Below are positions 23,403 through 34,529 of a stretch of 64,000 bases of DNA, one piece after another. The stretch covers positions 198,131,126 through 198,195,125 of the forward strand of contig JAHLJT010000631.1 of NCBI GenBank assembly GCA_031308135.1, in the 5' to 3' direction. Every line of letters begins with the position of its first letter. Within the stretch, counting starts at the first letter, position 1. This stretch comes from Acheta domesticus (lineage: Eukaryota; Arthropoda; Insecta; Orthoptera; Gryllidae). The notes under the pieces were generated by a model, which saw only the letters and a list, made by a program, of their open reading frames with translations, did not search any database and was not told where the DNA came from. The position numbers were made by a program, and so were the translations under genes.

Positions 23403-25136
23403 CTAGTTTTCCTGATGTCGATCATGTGATCGAGAAAAAGCTCCATTTTCTCCTCCAGTACAAGATATCTTCGCCTCCTGGTGAGGCCGTTCCGTCGCCG
23501 AATGTTGCACATTTCCTTGCGGTGGTTTCTGCTGTTGAGGTTGCCCGCCCTGCGGTCTCTCTACCTTGCCGGCTTTGTCACCTGCGCGCACACCCATAGC
23601 GCAGATATTCTCTGACTTCGGTTTCGCCGAGAATTTGTTATACCCGCTGGTCCCTTGGTTTTGCGGTTTCTGGTCCCCACCGTCTTGCTCGTTTCCTTCA
23701 TTGATTTGGTCGAAACGACTGACACGCTCGATCAGTTCATCAATGGTTTCCGGCATATTGTTCCACAATAAATTCCGGATATGGTTTGGCATTTGTCGTA
23801 TCAGAATGTGAATCACTTCATCTGGGTTGAAATCCTCGCTGCATACCTTGAAAGCACTGACTTTCCTGGTCACGAAGTCGCACATGCTTTCAGTGCCCCC
23901 CTTCCGATACCGTTCCGACATGAGACGGAATTTCAGCTCGAATCTGTGATGCTGATTCCAGTATCTCTCTAAGAATTTGGCCTTCCACTCCCCATAAGAT
24001 CGAGGTGTGGGCGTGAGGGCCTGCCACCAATACTGCGCTTTTGAACTGAACGCTTCCTCGACAAATCGTAATTTCATCGCCTCGGGGATTCCGTTTACTA
24101 AGAAATAGTTTTCGAGAGCAGTCAAGAAAGAGTACGGCTGCTCTTTACTCTCCCCATGAAATCTTAAGTAATTTGGCAACGTTGGGTGACCCATCACTCC
24201 ACCTGACACCCCCATTCGCTGCGCTGCCTGCACGCGACCTTCTAATTCCGCAATTTTCTTCAGCAATGTATCTTCCACTGCTTGATATTTCCCGGTTTCG
24301 GGTGCCCTCAACTGGTCGATTTCTGACCTGACCGTCGATTTAATATCTGCGGCGATGCCACTGACGGAGCCCTCAATTTTTTCAATCCGCGCATCTTGCC
24401 GCAGCGATGCCTCCTTCACGCCTTGAAGTTCACGATTAACACTACTTAGCTGCTCGCGCTGCTGTTCGGCGGCCTGGCATAATGTTGTAATTGACGACTT
24501 GATCTCCCCGACGTCAGTGCCCAGTTGTTGATTTACAACGTCTTGAACGGCGAAGCGAGTTTCCATCTTTTCTTCCAATATCCGTGTCTCGCCCTCCGCT
24601 TTCTTAAACTGTTCCCGGGTTTCGGCTTTAAATGCCTCGACCCCTTCCCTCATGCTGGCCACCGCGTCACGCATCTCGCCCTCTATCTTGTTTTGCAAGT
24701 TCGCGATGTTCTGTGCTAACTGGCTCTGTCCATTCGCGCTGTCTTGTCTTAAATTTTGCTAGGCCACGCTGTTCTGTTCTAATTTGCTGTTGTTCTCATC
24801 GATCTTGTTTCGTAGATCCGCGCCGTTTTGTTCTAACTTCTGTAATACCGCGCTATTCTGTTCGAGTCTGCTCTGCAACAATCCCCAAATCATTGCCAAA
24901 CTCGGCTCCGATTTGCTAGGTACCTCTACCGTAGTTTCGATGGTAATCTGGTGCCCCCCTACTTCTTCAGTTGCAGAAATCGCAACATTGTCTTCCCCTT
25001 CCACCTCAACTACCACCGAATTCCCTTGCTCCTCGTCCCCGTCTCGAGCAAAAATTGTTTCAGGTTCCGTCTCCTCCCTGACACCTAGCGTCTTTTTGCT
25101 ACGCGTTTCCATGACTACTAGTTTCTTTGACAACAA
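23403..25136 (-). pseudogene. Gypsy Gag with one in-frame UAG
   Basis: A 577-codon frame interrupted by a single TAG at 24759-24761 (codon 126). The first 125 codons start MLSKKLVVMETRSKKTLGV and contain tandem coiled-coil-like units such as LEQNSAVLQKLEQNGADL. After the stop the same frame goes on with QNLRQDSANG, more heptad-like helices, then a retrotransposon capsid-like region with LRFHGESKEQPYSFLTALE and QYWWQALTPTPRSYGEWKA near 24190-23990. Gag forms the particle that holds the element RNA. No CCHC knuckle was seen near the C-terminus. The UAG may be a recent nonsense mutation; read-through cannot be excluded. Confidence 0.85.
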
Positions 25137-25191
25137 AATCTAATCAATTTCCTGCTAAGTGCTGTTATCCTAAACGAAGTTTTCTTCCACG

Positions 25192-25210
25192 CTCCACGTT
25201 ATGGGCGCCA
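25192..25210 (-). promoter_or_regulatory. Gypsy primer-binding site, tRNA-Lys-like
   Basis: One base inside the 5' LTR the coding strand reads TGGCGCCCATAACGTGGAGC. This resembles the complement of the 3' end of tRNA-Lys(CUU), TGGCGCCCAACGTGGGGC, with two extra bases and one mismatch. It is where the tRNA would prime minus-strand synthesis. Confidence 0.75.
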
Positions 25211-25211
25211 A

Positions 25212-27054
25212 TGCAAAAAGTACTCCCCCTTTTGTGCCCCACACGGGGCTGCCAATGCAAAAGTACCCACGGGACTTCCTCTGGATTCTCTATCTATCTG
25301 ACGTTACTACCGAATATTACTCTGCTAAATCCCGTGATTGCAAAAATTTATGGGTCGTGGGCGGTGGGTGCCTCCGTACGGACCAGGCTGAAAACAACAT
25401 TCAAAACAACAACAGTTTCCAGGAAATATGCTACTGAAATCAAACACGGTGTTTCCTTTTAAACATGAAAACAAAACTTTAATCAGCGTTTCTTTTAACT
25501 GCGGCAACAATGTAAATTTTAATATAGGTGCTCTTGGCGTGATTGTTACGATTCGCTCTGTTTTATAAATCACAATTAATTCTTATGCTAATCTTTATTT
25601 ATCATTGACCAGCTGATCATGAATGATAATTAATTAAAGGAATTCCTTGTAGCAATTGAATTTTATTAATATTGTGCAAAATCTCGTACGTACGTACTTA
25701 TTCTATACTAATACAAAAAAAATGAAATTAATTATCCTTGCTTAGTATTTGTTAAATCGTTCTTATCTGGATTAATGTTACTTTTGATTATTCAGTTCCG
25801 TAATCTCCATTACTGTTCACATTATTGTTAAAAATCGCGAAACCAGCTTGGATTCATGAATTACGTCGCGAACGTTTGCTGATGCGCCACATTCCTGCGT
25901 TTGTTGTTGAAGAACCGCGCCGTTGCCACTTCCCTCGATGTACACGCGCCTCCTCGCGTGCGTTGCCGTCGGGTCTGTTGAATCTCGTGCGGCTCGTCTT
26001 CTTCAATTAATCTCCTTCCGTGGAAAATCCCATAAATTTCCAGAATGTTCCATTGAAAAATCACTAACGAAACAACATAAACTTCTTCTGTCTTCAATAC
26101 GAATACGTCCCGTTTTACTACACGTTCACAGTTCTTAACTGAATGCTCGATCACCACAACAAGATTACAAGTCCCAAAAATAATTATGAATTTTGAATCG
26201 GACCGACGTGAATTCGATGTGCATTCCACGGCTTTCAGAACCCAACTGTCTCAAAAATTGCGTCGATTTAACACAACACCTTTGTTTTTCAAAAAAAATG
26301 CCGACCACACTCTTTCGCTTATTCTCATTGTCGTCCTAGAAAATTTTCTCAAAATGTGCAATTTTAAGAGTTTCGAGCGGGTTTCGGGTTCATTCGCTTC
26401 GTCATGCATCCAATGTCATGATTATCTTGTTAAAAGTGCCGTTTTCTAAATATTTATAGCCGAAAATCGTGGATTTCTACGTTGACGTTATGCAACATGT
26501 CTTCGTTTGTTTCATCATCTTCTTACGTTTTAATATTTATTTAATAATACATTCCCCAGTGTTCTAAAAATTCAGAAACCCAGTTCTAAATTCGGCCGAA
26601 ATTATCTTCCAATGAATCCCATTATCTCTCATTATTTAATTCTGTGTTTCTTCTTAAATTTTAATAAATTCCGGTTTGATGCTTCTTGGAACGTACGAAT
26701 GGTTCTCTTTCCGAACTCGTTTTTCTGTGATTTTAAGCGAACCCGCTAACCGATCGTGTTCAAACAACATGTATAATATTCCACGACATTGCCTCTATTT
26801 ACTTGAATAGTCACAGTTTCTGTACAATTTCTCACAAACCCTAAAAGTCCAAAATCGTCCACTTCATTTTTAACACGCGATGCTCTTTTGTTGCGCTGGT
26901 ATCGATTATCGGCACACTTTGTGTCCACCATAGACTATATCTATGTACCTCTAATGCATACATTATGTGTTCACACAGACTATAGCGGGTGCATTGTTTA
27001 CTCTGTGGCCACTAATAGTTCTCAGAGATGCCTCATAATATTAGAAATATTACA
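25212..27054 (-). repeat. Gypsy 5' LTR
   Basis: A 1,843-bp copy that should carry the promoter, because the element is on the minus strand. It is separated from the opposite LTR by about 5.6 kb of internal sequence and differs from it at about seven positions. Next to its right end is the second ATAC of the target duplication (27055-27058). Confidence 0.97.
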
Positions 27055-27091
27055 ATACCAATGACTATAAAGTATAATGGAACCAATACAT

Positions 27092-27868
27092 CAGTGGCGT
27101 AGCGTCAGGGGACGCTGAGATGCTGAGCATCCCCGTATATAAGAACCTTAAATACTGTATTGATAATCTTACAAGTAGTCTGTTGAGCGAAACACGTTTT
27201 GTATTAATATTAAATTGATTTCCTATGATTGAATTCGGCGGGCTGTTGAAGCTGGCCTCTGATTGCTTGGAAGCTAAAATACTTCAGCGTCTGCCGCCAG
27301 ATTGCGACGAGCAATGACGCATGCGCAGATGGCGAGGTTCCCCTCTCCCCTCTTCACCCCTGACCCAGAGAAACCCGACTGCTTTACGCTAGCGTCTACT
27401 GCGGAAAGAAGCTCGTTTGTGCACGAGGGCGCAACACACTTCAGGCGTTCAGTAAATTATCTTTCTCTCTCTCACTCGGGAGTCCCCGCTTGGTCATGGG
27501 TACAAACTGTAGAAATAGTGCCTGACTACTATTTCTTAATTAATATCCAAGAAATTGTATTATCTCTTAAATAGATTACATATTATTTAAGTCGGCAATG
27601 TATAAATTAACAAATGGTCTTATTGCCATTCGCGTATAAGAATTAAAGCTGAGCCATTGTATAATTTGCTTTCAAGACATCGGCAGCCCTGACTGCTGTG
27701 AGGATTTTGTGGGAAGCGCCTACACCGTCGTAAGCAATCGAGATCGTGGAAGTAGTCCCAGTGTATCTGCCTTGTGTTGCGTTCGCCTGTTAGATGAAGT
27801 AGTTGATAGTGACATTTTGTGTGTTATTGTTGAGCATCCCCAAACGTGTGAGTCACGCTACGCCACTG
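27092..27868. mobile_element. hAT-like MITE, family C
   Basis: Both ends read inward as CAGTGGCGTAGCGT. A perfect 8-bp duplication, CAATACAT, lies at 27084-27091 and 27869-27876. GAGCATCCCC near the left end reappears inverted as GGGGATGCTC near the right end. The 777-bp interior has no transposase; the 90-codon plus frame at 27302-27574 is unrecognised and probably fortuitous. A lone end of a related element is at about 11981. Confidence 0.93.
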
Positions 27869-27876
27869 CAATACAT

Positions 27877-28214
27877 ATAGAACCTCCTTGATTGAAATTT
27901 CATTATGGAAACTATAAAGAAGAGTCGACGGGCGTCGTTTTACTTGCTTAGCGCCAGGTGTTCAAGTTCATGGTGAAAATGTTTTAAATTACGTACGGAT
28001 ACTACTTTATTTCCTGCGCACCCAAACGATTTGTTCACGTACGTGCGATGTGCGTTAACGAAAGGCCATATGTGGTCCCGTGCGTGCCACGTACGTTCAC
28101 GTGCATGTGTCATGTGTGTGCGACGTTTGTTAAAAATTCTGGCGCATCCGCCGCAGCGCGCCGCCCTCTTCGTAAGGCACGGCCAAAGGTCTCCCCGAAA
28201 AGCGCGAAGGACTA
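27877..28214. other. No gene recognised
   Basis: Unique-looking DNA rich in GTACGTG and ACGTACG motifs around 28030-28120. No coding or transposon signal was seen. Confidence 0.4.
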
Positions 28215-28440
28215 GAAGAGGTGGTTCAGAGCATCAATTGATCTCACTTCAGTCTCTCTGACCGGGAGATCTTAGGTTCGAGTCCCGACGGTGGCGGGAT
28301 TTTGGACACTGATTTGCCAGCTAGGTCGAATTCAGTTGCTGTCCGGAGGAGAATTCTAGCGGCCGGCTGCTCATTGGTAGTTTTCCGTGGATTCTCCGAC
28401 CAACACCAGGCTATTGACTGATTATGTCGTGTTTCCGGGC
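28215..28440 (+). mobile_element. tRNA-derived SINE family A, copy 1 (3'-truncated)
   Basis: The head reads AAGAGGTGGTTCAGAGCATC, an A-box-like start, and the B box is GGTTCGAGTCCC near 28273. The shared body follows: GATTTGCCAGCTAGGTCGAA, then GAATTCTAGCGGCCGGCTG, then TAGTTTTCCGTGG. It stops short of the family tail. The other copies are at 28457-28836, 42371-42873 and 51319-51880. Confidence 0.85.
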
Positions 28441-28456
28441 GCGCCAACTGCTACGG

Positions 28457-28836
28457 TAATTATTCCCGTAAGTGTAATGCATGCTTTCATCACGGCAGTC
28501 GGGGTTCTTTCCCGCCGGGTAATGAGATCCGGCGCAGACATATGAGGAGTGAGGATAGGACAAGGCAGAGGAAGAAAAGATCCCAAGCTGACCGTGACCC
28601 GTTTCGTAAGGCACTGCCCCGGCATTCACCAGGAATTGATCGGAGATACCATGGAAAACCCCCGATCAGAGCTAGAATTCTCGTCCAGACAGCGACTGAA
28701 ATCGACTTAGCTACGTAGCCAGTGCGAAATCGAAAATCCAGCCAGGTACGAAAGATCTTGCCACCGTCGGGACTCGAACGATATGTCCTCCCGGCCAGCG
28801 GCACAGCAGATCAGTATGTCCCGAGCCGCCTCCGCC
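28457..28836 (-). mobile_element. tRNA-derived SINE family A, copy 2
   Basis: Minus-strand copy with the tRNA-like head at the right (B box complement GGGACTCGAAC near 28769) and the family tail at the left, ACTTACGGGAATAAT reading outward at about 28461. It lies tail to tail with copy 1 only about 20 bp away, giving a long imperfect inverted repeat. Confidence 0.85.
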
Positions 28837-28844
28837 GGTGCGCG

Positions 28845-29145
28845 GGAATCGAAGCAGTGACGGCGGCGTCAGCGGCACGGAGCGGCGCGGGGCGTCACGG
28901 GGCGGCCGGGTGCCCAGCGGCGGGGCGTGTTGTCATTACGCGCTTCCGGCGGCCGGAGGTCCCGCGGCCGCGCAAAAACGCAGCGCAGCGCGTCGCCGGG
29001 GCGGCGGCGGCGGCGGCGGCGGCGGGGGCGGGGGCAGCGCCGGGGGCAGGGAAGAGGAAGGGGCCGCGAGCGCCTCCGCGTCGCGCCGCTCCGCGCTGCA
29101 CCGCCCGCGCAGCCACAGCGCGCTGCGAGGGACACACTGTCAAAT
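28845..29145. promoter_or_regulatory. CpG-rich island, function unknown
   Basis: About 300 bp of very high GC and CpG, including a (GGC)n run near 29003-29025, in otherwise AT-rich DNA. Open frames occur in nearly every phase, the expected artefact of few stop codons, and their proteins are arginine-, alanine- and glycine-rich low complexity. Possible readings are a CpG-island promoter with first exon, or a GC-rich repeat fragment. No TATA box or splice donor could be assigned. Confidence 0.35.
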
Positions 29146-29300
29146 AGTGATGCGACACCCGCAGCAAAACATCGATGTTGCCAAATATAGATGTTCAAAA
29201 TAAAAACATCGATGTTGATAAAAAAACGACCAAAAACCATCCATGTTTTAGTGCTGGTTTAGTAACCTCTAATTAAAAGCGTGCGCCACAAAATTTAATT

Positions 29301-29530
29301 TGCCGGTTCGGTGGCCGACTTTACTAAGGGAGTAGTGCCGTACCGATCTGGAACCGAAGGGTCGCGCGTTCGAGTCCCACCTCGGGCATGGTTGTACGTG
29401 TTCGTCCTTTCACCCCCTATCATCACCATATCGTTTCATCCTCACAGGCACCATAACGATAAAATCCAATAGTGATCGCTATTGACCTAGAAGTAGATGC
29501 AATGAGAAATAACTAAAAATAAAAAAAAGT
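29301..29530 (+). mobile_element. tRNA-derived SINE family B, copy 1
   Basis: The head TTCGGTGGCCGACTTTAC contains an A-box-like sequence, and GCGTTCGAGTCCCACC is the B box. The body begins GGGCATGGTTGTACGTG and includes TTCGTCCTTTCACCCCC. It ends in an A-rich tail, TAAAAATAAAAAAAAG. A minus-strand copy lies at 63170-63376. Copies of an AACATCGATGTT palindrome lie left of it (29170-29215) and an AACATCGC relative lies right of it near 29775, so it may have landed inside another small repeat. Confidence 0.75.
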
Positions 29531-31510
29531 AATTTAACAATGGCCGTGTATATTATTTTGGAATTAACGTTTAACGAAAAGCAACGTTAAAAACGACTCT
29601 CCATGAGAAAATAGAAGTAAAAACCAGGGTGAAAACCATCTCGGGCGTGAGTTTGTTTGCCAGAGACAGTGGTGTCAGTAGTTATTATTTCGTATTTTAA
29701 CTTTTACATGATTGTGGCTATGGGAATATTTCATCCATAAACAAAACATCGAAAAAAAATCGATCACAAAACAGCGATGTTCAAAAACCACGCACGCCGC
29801 CTTCCAACTTAAATGAGCCTTTTTCATTAAAATCAGAGACGCACACAAATGGGGAGGAGGGCCCTAAACTTCAGCCAGCCACCCCCTCCCCAAACCAATT
29901 ATACATATTCGAACTAGACGTGCTACAACAGTAGGGACTTTCTCGCATAAGGACCTGTAACGTAAAATTACAATAACAAAATATCTGTCCATATTACAAG
30001 TCACACATTAGGCGCGAAAACTTATATAACACATCAACAAAAATGCAAGAATCCAAAACACCGTTCTATTCATCTAGAACACAATTTCAAATGTTTTGCA
30101 ACTAAAATATTAAAGATAGACATTTCTTCCCTTAAGGAAATCTATTCCTTAAGGATAGATTTTGAAACAAGGTCATGTACAATGTTTCGAAAATTTGAGT
30201 ACTTTCCGTGTAATTTTGCGTGAAAATAAGGGGGAGACAGTACGCGCTGTTTTAGTTATTTCAAGCCTTCAATAACGGACGTATAAAGTACATAAAGGTT
30301 TATTTTATTAGCAATAGTTCAAAATGATACTCGAGCGAATTTGAGGATGTAGCGATTTTCCAAATGATCCAAACGCCCCTCTTTTTGATCTAATCTAAAG
30401 CATTTCAAGCACTTTGCTTGTTATAAAATCTTCTTTCGCAAATATAACGTAAATACATTCAGGTGTAAGAGTTGCCCATAGCGGTTAATTTGTACACGAT
30501 TGATATGATATAATACTGGGTTTGTTCCTGATAAAATAGACATCAGAATTGTGGTGACGTCTAAGCAATCATTAAATAAGAAAATATAATGGTTAACATG
30601 GGTATTTATAGAATTTACCTGTTTGGTCTGAGAGTTCCAGTGTTAAAATAATATTTTAGCATCCGTGTTAGGAAATGTTTTATACATTAAAATGATTAAA
30701 TGGAAAGAATATGCAAATCGTTCATATTTAATGAAGAGAAAATACGAATGTTTAACACAAAATATCTCTTTCCCTCGCTGTATTCGTAAATATTTTGACA
30801 CCAAGTTAGAATTACATCAGATCGTAAGCATGATGGCCATTTAATATTGGATTCGAGGATTAATATTGGATTTAATATTGGTAAGTTTTCGATACCAAGA
30901 TACTCACTAATTTCTTTTCTCCACGAGAACATATGTGATTTTTAAAAAACTGCTATTTCCTTCGAGAATTAATCTTGATTTGTGTTGTTTACATTGTCGA
31001 TATCCAGAATTTGTATGCCGAATGTGTTCGTTGCCACCATAATTGTAATTGCCTATTAATGTTTATACCGTAGTTCCCCTCCTAGTCCATTTGCTAAATG
31101 CCCAAGAGTTTCACGAACCATTCTCTGACTGCATCCCCGGTACAGGCTGCTAGAAGGTTTTTGGTTTTGAAGATAGGTCATAGTTTTTCAAGGTTTATCA
31201 GGGGTGGCCACTAGCTTAACGCATTATTATGTTTTATAAACACATTTTTTAAAATTTCATTTAATTTGAAATGCTTCCTGTGTGTTTCGAAAGAGGTTAC
31301 TTCGATCTCTTAGCAAATGAAAATAGGTCATATAAAGGGAAGGAATAGTGTTCGAGGATGAGACATGTGCTTGGAATGCAAAACATACCACAACACAATT
31401 AGGCATTTCAGCTTCTTCGGAGTTTCGTGCTCACAGCGTAGGTGTCCCGAGTGCTTGCGCTCAAAGCCGCAACCCCTGCGTGCATTGAACTGTCATTATA
31501 TCACAAATGC
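29531..31510. other. Unassigned AT-rich DNA with a family X fragment
   Basis: Positions 30110-30275 resemble family X (TAGATTTTGAAACAAGGTCATG, TTCGAAAATTTGAGTA, CAGTACGCGCTGTT). Near 30843-30883 ATTGGATT and TTAATATTGG units are locally duplicated. No gene was found; the 78-codon minus frame at 30696-30932 has no recognisable features. Confidence 0.45.
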
Positions 31511-33940
31511 AAACTAGTGGTGCTACAGAATGGCACAGACTTCCCCGTATTAGTTTTCTATTTCCTTGGGTCTGGGCTAGCTATTCGGAATTACCACATA
31601 CTCGTGTCAGCTGCCATCTATTTCCTTCCAAAGTATATTTTTTTGGAATTTTCTTGACTTTTCAGTTCCCTAATGGTAGAACGGAAATATTAATTTTTAG
31701 AATATTAAAGAACACTAAACGTCTTCCTAAATGGCAATTTTCTTGGAAAAACTTTTAGCCGTTTTTAAGAAAATGGCGTTTAAGCGCTAGTAAAAATGCG
31801 AAACATGAAGCTCTTTTTCACAGAACATGTTTGAGATTTCGGAACACTTCATTTGAAGTCATTTGAAGAACATTAATTTTACATTAATACAATAGTGTTT
31901 ACAATTTGCTGGAAATGTGCATATTAACGAAGTGAGAGATGGTTAAAAAAATTACATTTGTGTAATTTTTGCAAAAACAAAATAATACCCCAAATTTAAC
32001 TTTACGTCATATTAAAGAGTGCAATGAGCACTATCCGTTCGAAAATTTTGAAGATAAAATTTGGAACAATTTTTGAGAAAATTGTGTTTGAGTGTTCCTG
32101 AAAATGCGAAATTTTGAGCTAGTTTTTACAGAAAAGTGAGTTCTCGAGAAAATTTACTAGACATTATTTAAAGCAAATGTACTCATAAATACAATAAAGA
32201 ACAAATCGCCACTAATGTAAATATTACCACAAATGAACATTACTTCAAATTCTTTGAAACAGGGAAAGCAATACCGTGACTAAACAAAATAGTTTAACTA
32301 CAAACGATTAAAAAAATTATAAATGCAAATTATAGTTTTATCATTCATTGTCAAATTTGACGTAAAATTGCCACATACGTATGAAATTGTTAGTGATCTT
32401 TCGGCACAAACAGCAAGCTAAGTATTTCAGTATTAAAAGTATTCGAAAAATACACATGAAATAAACTCACAACATAAGTAATACACTACGATGATCCTAA
32501 ATCCACAACACTAATATGTATTTTGACTGATACCGTATACACATATATACGTAATATTCATTCAGTGATAAATCTTCTATCGTGTTCATTTCCTGAATCA
32601 AGAAATAAACACACATTGTTTAATAACAACTTCCTTGTCATGGTAACCAATTCAAATTCAAAATCACTGTCCTCTTTGATCGAATACAACAGGTGAAAAA
32701 AATCACATTTTCGGGAATCTTTACAATAATCCGAGAAAATGTTATAAAACAAAATATTTAGAAAACTTTTCAATTGACGCGATGGTTTACTTTTTGTTTC
32801 AGTGCAATGCATACTTTTCATTTTGTGTGTGATTAAACAACACCTACATTTTTCAGCATTATTTTGATTTTTGGGCCCCAAATATCGCGGTCGAAATCAA
32901 GCTTCTGGAATATGGGAGAGAATTGAACTCTTTGCCATTGTTGAGAATTTTGGCGAAAAATTTTCAATAGTGTTTGAGAAAATTTCGTTCAAACATTTCA
33001 GAAAATTTGCCAATTTTGTTCCTTTATTATGGACCACTTATGGACATTTCAAAAAGTTTCATTGGAGATACTTTGAAGCTTATGTGTAAAGAACCAATGT
33101 GTAGACCGGTATGACGTTTATGTTATCTGATAGACTATATTTAGCATTATCTTCGCCAAAAGTTTAAAGAAAACATTTGGAGCCGTTTTTGAGAAAATCT
33201 AGTTTTTGTGATTTTTTAAAATTGCACATATTGCATGCAATATTGCGCGAAAACTATTAAAATTTTCAAAACAATAACCTTAAACAAAGATCTTACTTTG
33301 GAGAACACATTTTATTTGAAGGAAAAATCTCTATCTTCAAGTTTGTGGTTGGAGAAAGCTGCCGAAAAAAATTCAAACTTTCACAATTTTCGAAAATTCA
33401 GAGTTATCCGTGAAAATCGGACCTATGCCACCTTAATAAGTGTATTTTACTCTATTCTTACAAGAAATTTAAAGAAAAAATTCGGAGCCATTTTTGAGAA
33501 AAGTTTGAAAATGTCAGGGGAGCTTCATGTAAAGTGCCCCCAAATTTTGAAGAATATTTTTCAAAATCTCAAAGCTTCGACTAGAATCAGATCGACCGGG
33601 GAATATCCATTTTGGAAGAAATCGTGCGTATGGTTTAGGCACTAGCAGTGTTCACAGACGGACGAATAGACGGACAGACAGACAGACAGACGGACGTTTT
33701 CCTTTCAATTGGTTTTTCGATATCAAGGACCCACAAAAGAGGGTTTCTGGCTACACCACGTGTTTAGGGGATTTTTTGTCTTAATTTAGCAACTGGTTTT
33801 ATCCACTTTTTCGTTATCACGGCCCGGCAATGATTATTTTTCCGCCGAAAATTCGCCATTTTTTCGCGCAACATTACATAACTTTCCCTACACTACGTAT
33901 ATCACTCCGTGTATACGTACGTAAACGGGAAAGTAAAAAT
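31511..33940 (+). repeat. Family X dispersed repeat, 2.4-kb copy
   Basis: The left end is AACTAGTGGTGCTACAGAAT followed by CTTCCCCGTATTAG; the right end is TACGTAAACGGGAAAGTAAA. Read inward, both ends carry a near-identical ACTTYCCCGT motif, suggesting a DNA transposon with short terminal inverted repeats. The interior is AT-rich with many TTTTGAAAATT and GAGAAAAT blocks. A (GACA/GACG)n run at 33655-33697 marks the start of the right-end module. An open frame of 136 codons (33235-33645) matches one in the copy at 53317-54902 without indels over about 80 codons. No known transposase motif was seen. Confidence 0.7.
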
Positions 33941-34469
33941 ATATGCAAAAGATTAGTTTATTCATATGTATTTATTTATAATTATATTTAATAACTAGCT
34001 GAAGTGCCATGCGTTGGAATGGTAATTATTTATCCTATTCATTTATCACACAGGAAGAGGAATCAAATCAATCATGTATCCTAACACTAGAGGGGTAGAA
34101 AAGGGTAATAAGAGAAATCTCCTACTGAGAGTAAATTTTCACTTCTTTTAAAGATCCCGTTCACAAAATTTCATTACGATTGGAATAGAACTGTAGTTAT
34201 ATGTGAACAAACAAACAAACCATCTTTTTTATGTAAGAGGAAATAGTAAATTAGAATAGAGCCTAAGCTTTGCTCAACAACAACTTTCAGCGAAAAACGT
34301 ATCGGAATTTGTTCAACCGTTCCGGAGATTACCCCAGTCAGGAAACGAGATGATTGTTTTTTATATCACCTAAATAAGCATATAAGATTATGAAACAAAG
34401 TTTATTTTGAAATCAAAGGCAGAAATCCTATTTCATTTACATACTCGTAGAGGTAGAACATATCCAAGT
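33941..34469. repeat. Degenerate retroelement-like repeat
   Basis: Phrases such as AACTAGCTGAAGTGCCATGCG, TTCACAAAATTTCATTACGA and AACCGTTCCGGAGATTA resemble the tail of a widespread degenerate insect repeat. This is from general familiarity, not from a match in the window, so the call is tentative. A short (ACAA)n lies near 34206. Confidence 0.35.
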
Positions 34470-34529
34470 GCATCAAATAAGTCTTCTTCTTCTGTCTAGC
34501 CAGGATTAGGCCTGAGGCCTGTTCCGGTC

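Larger units (their letters stand above)
17728..27054 (-). mobile_element. Complete Ty3/Gypsy LTR retrotransposon (9.3 kb)
   Basis: Two near-identical direct repeats of about 1.84 kb bound a minus-strand gag-pro-pol region in the order protease, reverse transcriptase, RNase H, integrase, which is the Ty3/Gypsy order. The LTRs start TG and end CA on the coding strand. A 4-bp duplication, ATAC, flanks the element at 17724-17727 and 27055-27058. A primer-binding site and a polypurine tract sit at the expected inner edges. No envelope frame is present. The LTRs differ at only about seven positions, so the insertion is recent. Confidence 0.97.

Noticed and set aside
28722..29240. Several overlapping frames of 87-141 codons in the CpG-rich block
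   Set aside because: Open in many phases at once with arginine- and alanine-rich low-complexity translations, the normal artefact of high-GC DNA.
33655..33697. Regular GACA/GACG units considered as a CRISPR-like array
   Set aside because: It is a simple tetranucleotide run within family X, with no spacers, in a eukaryotic context.
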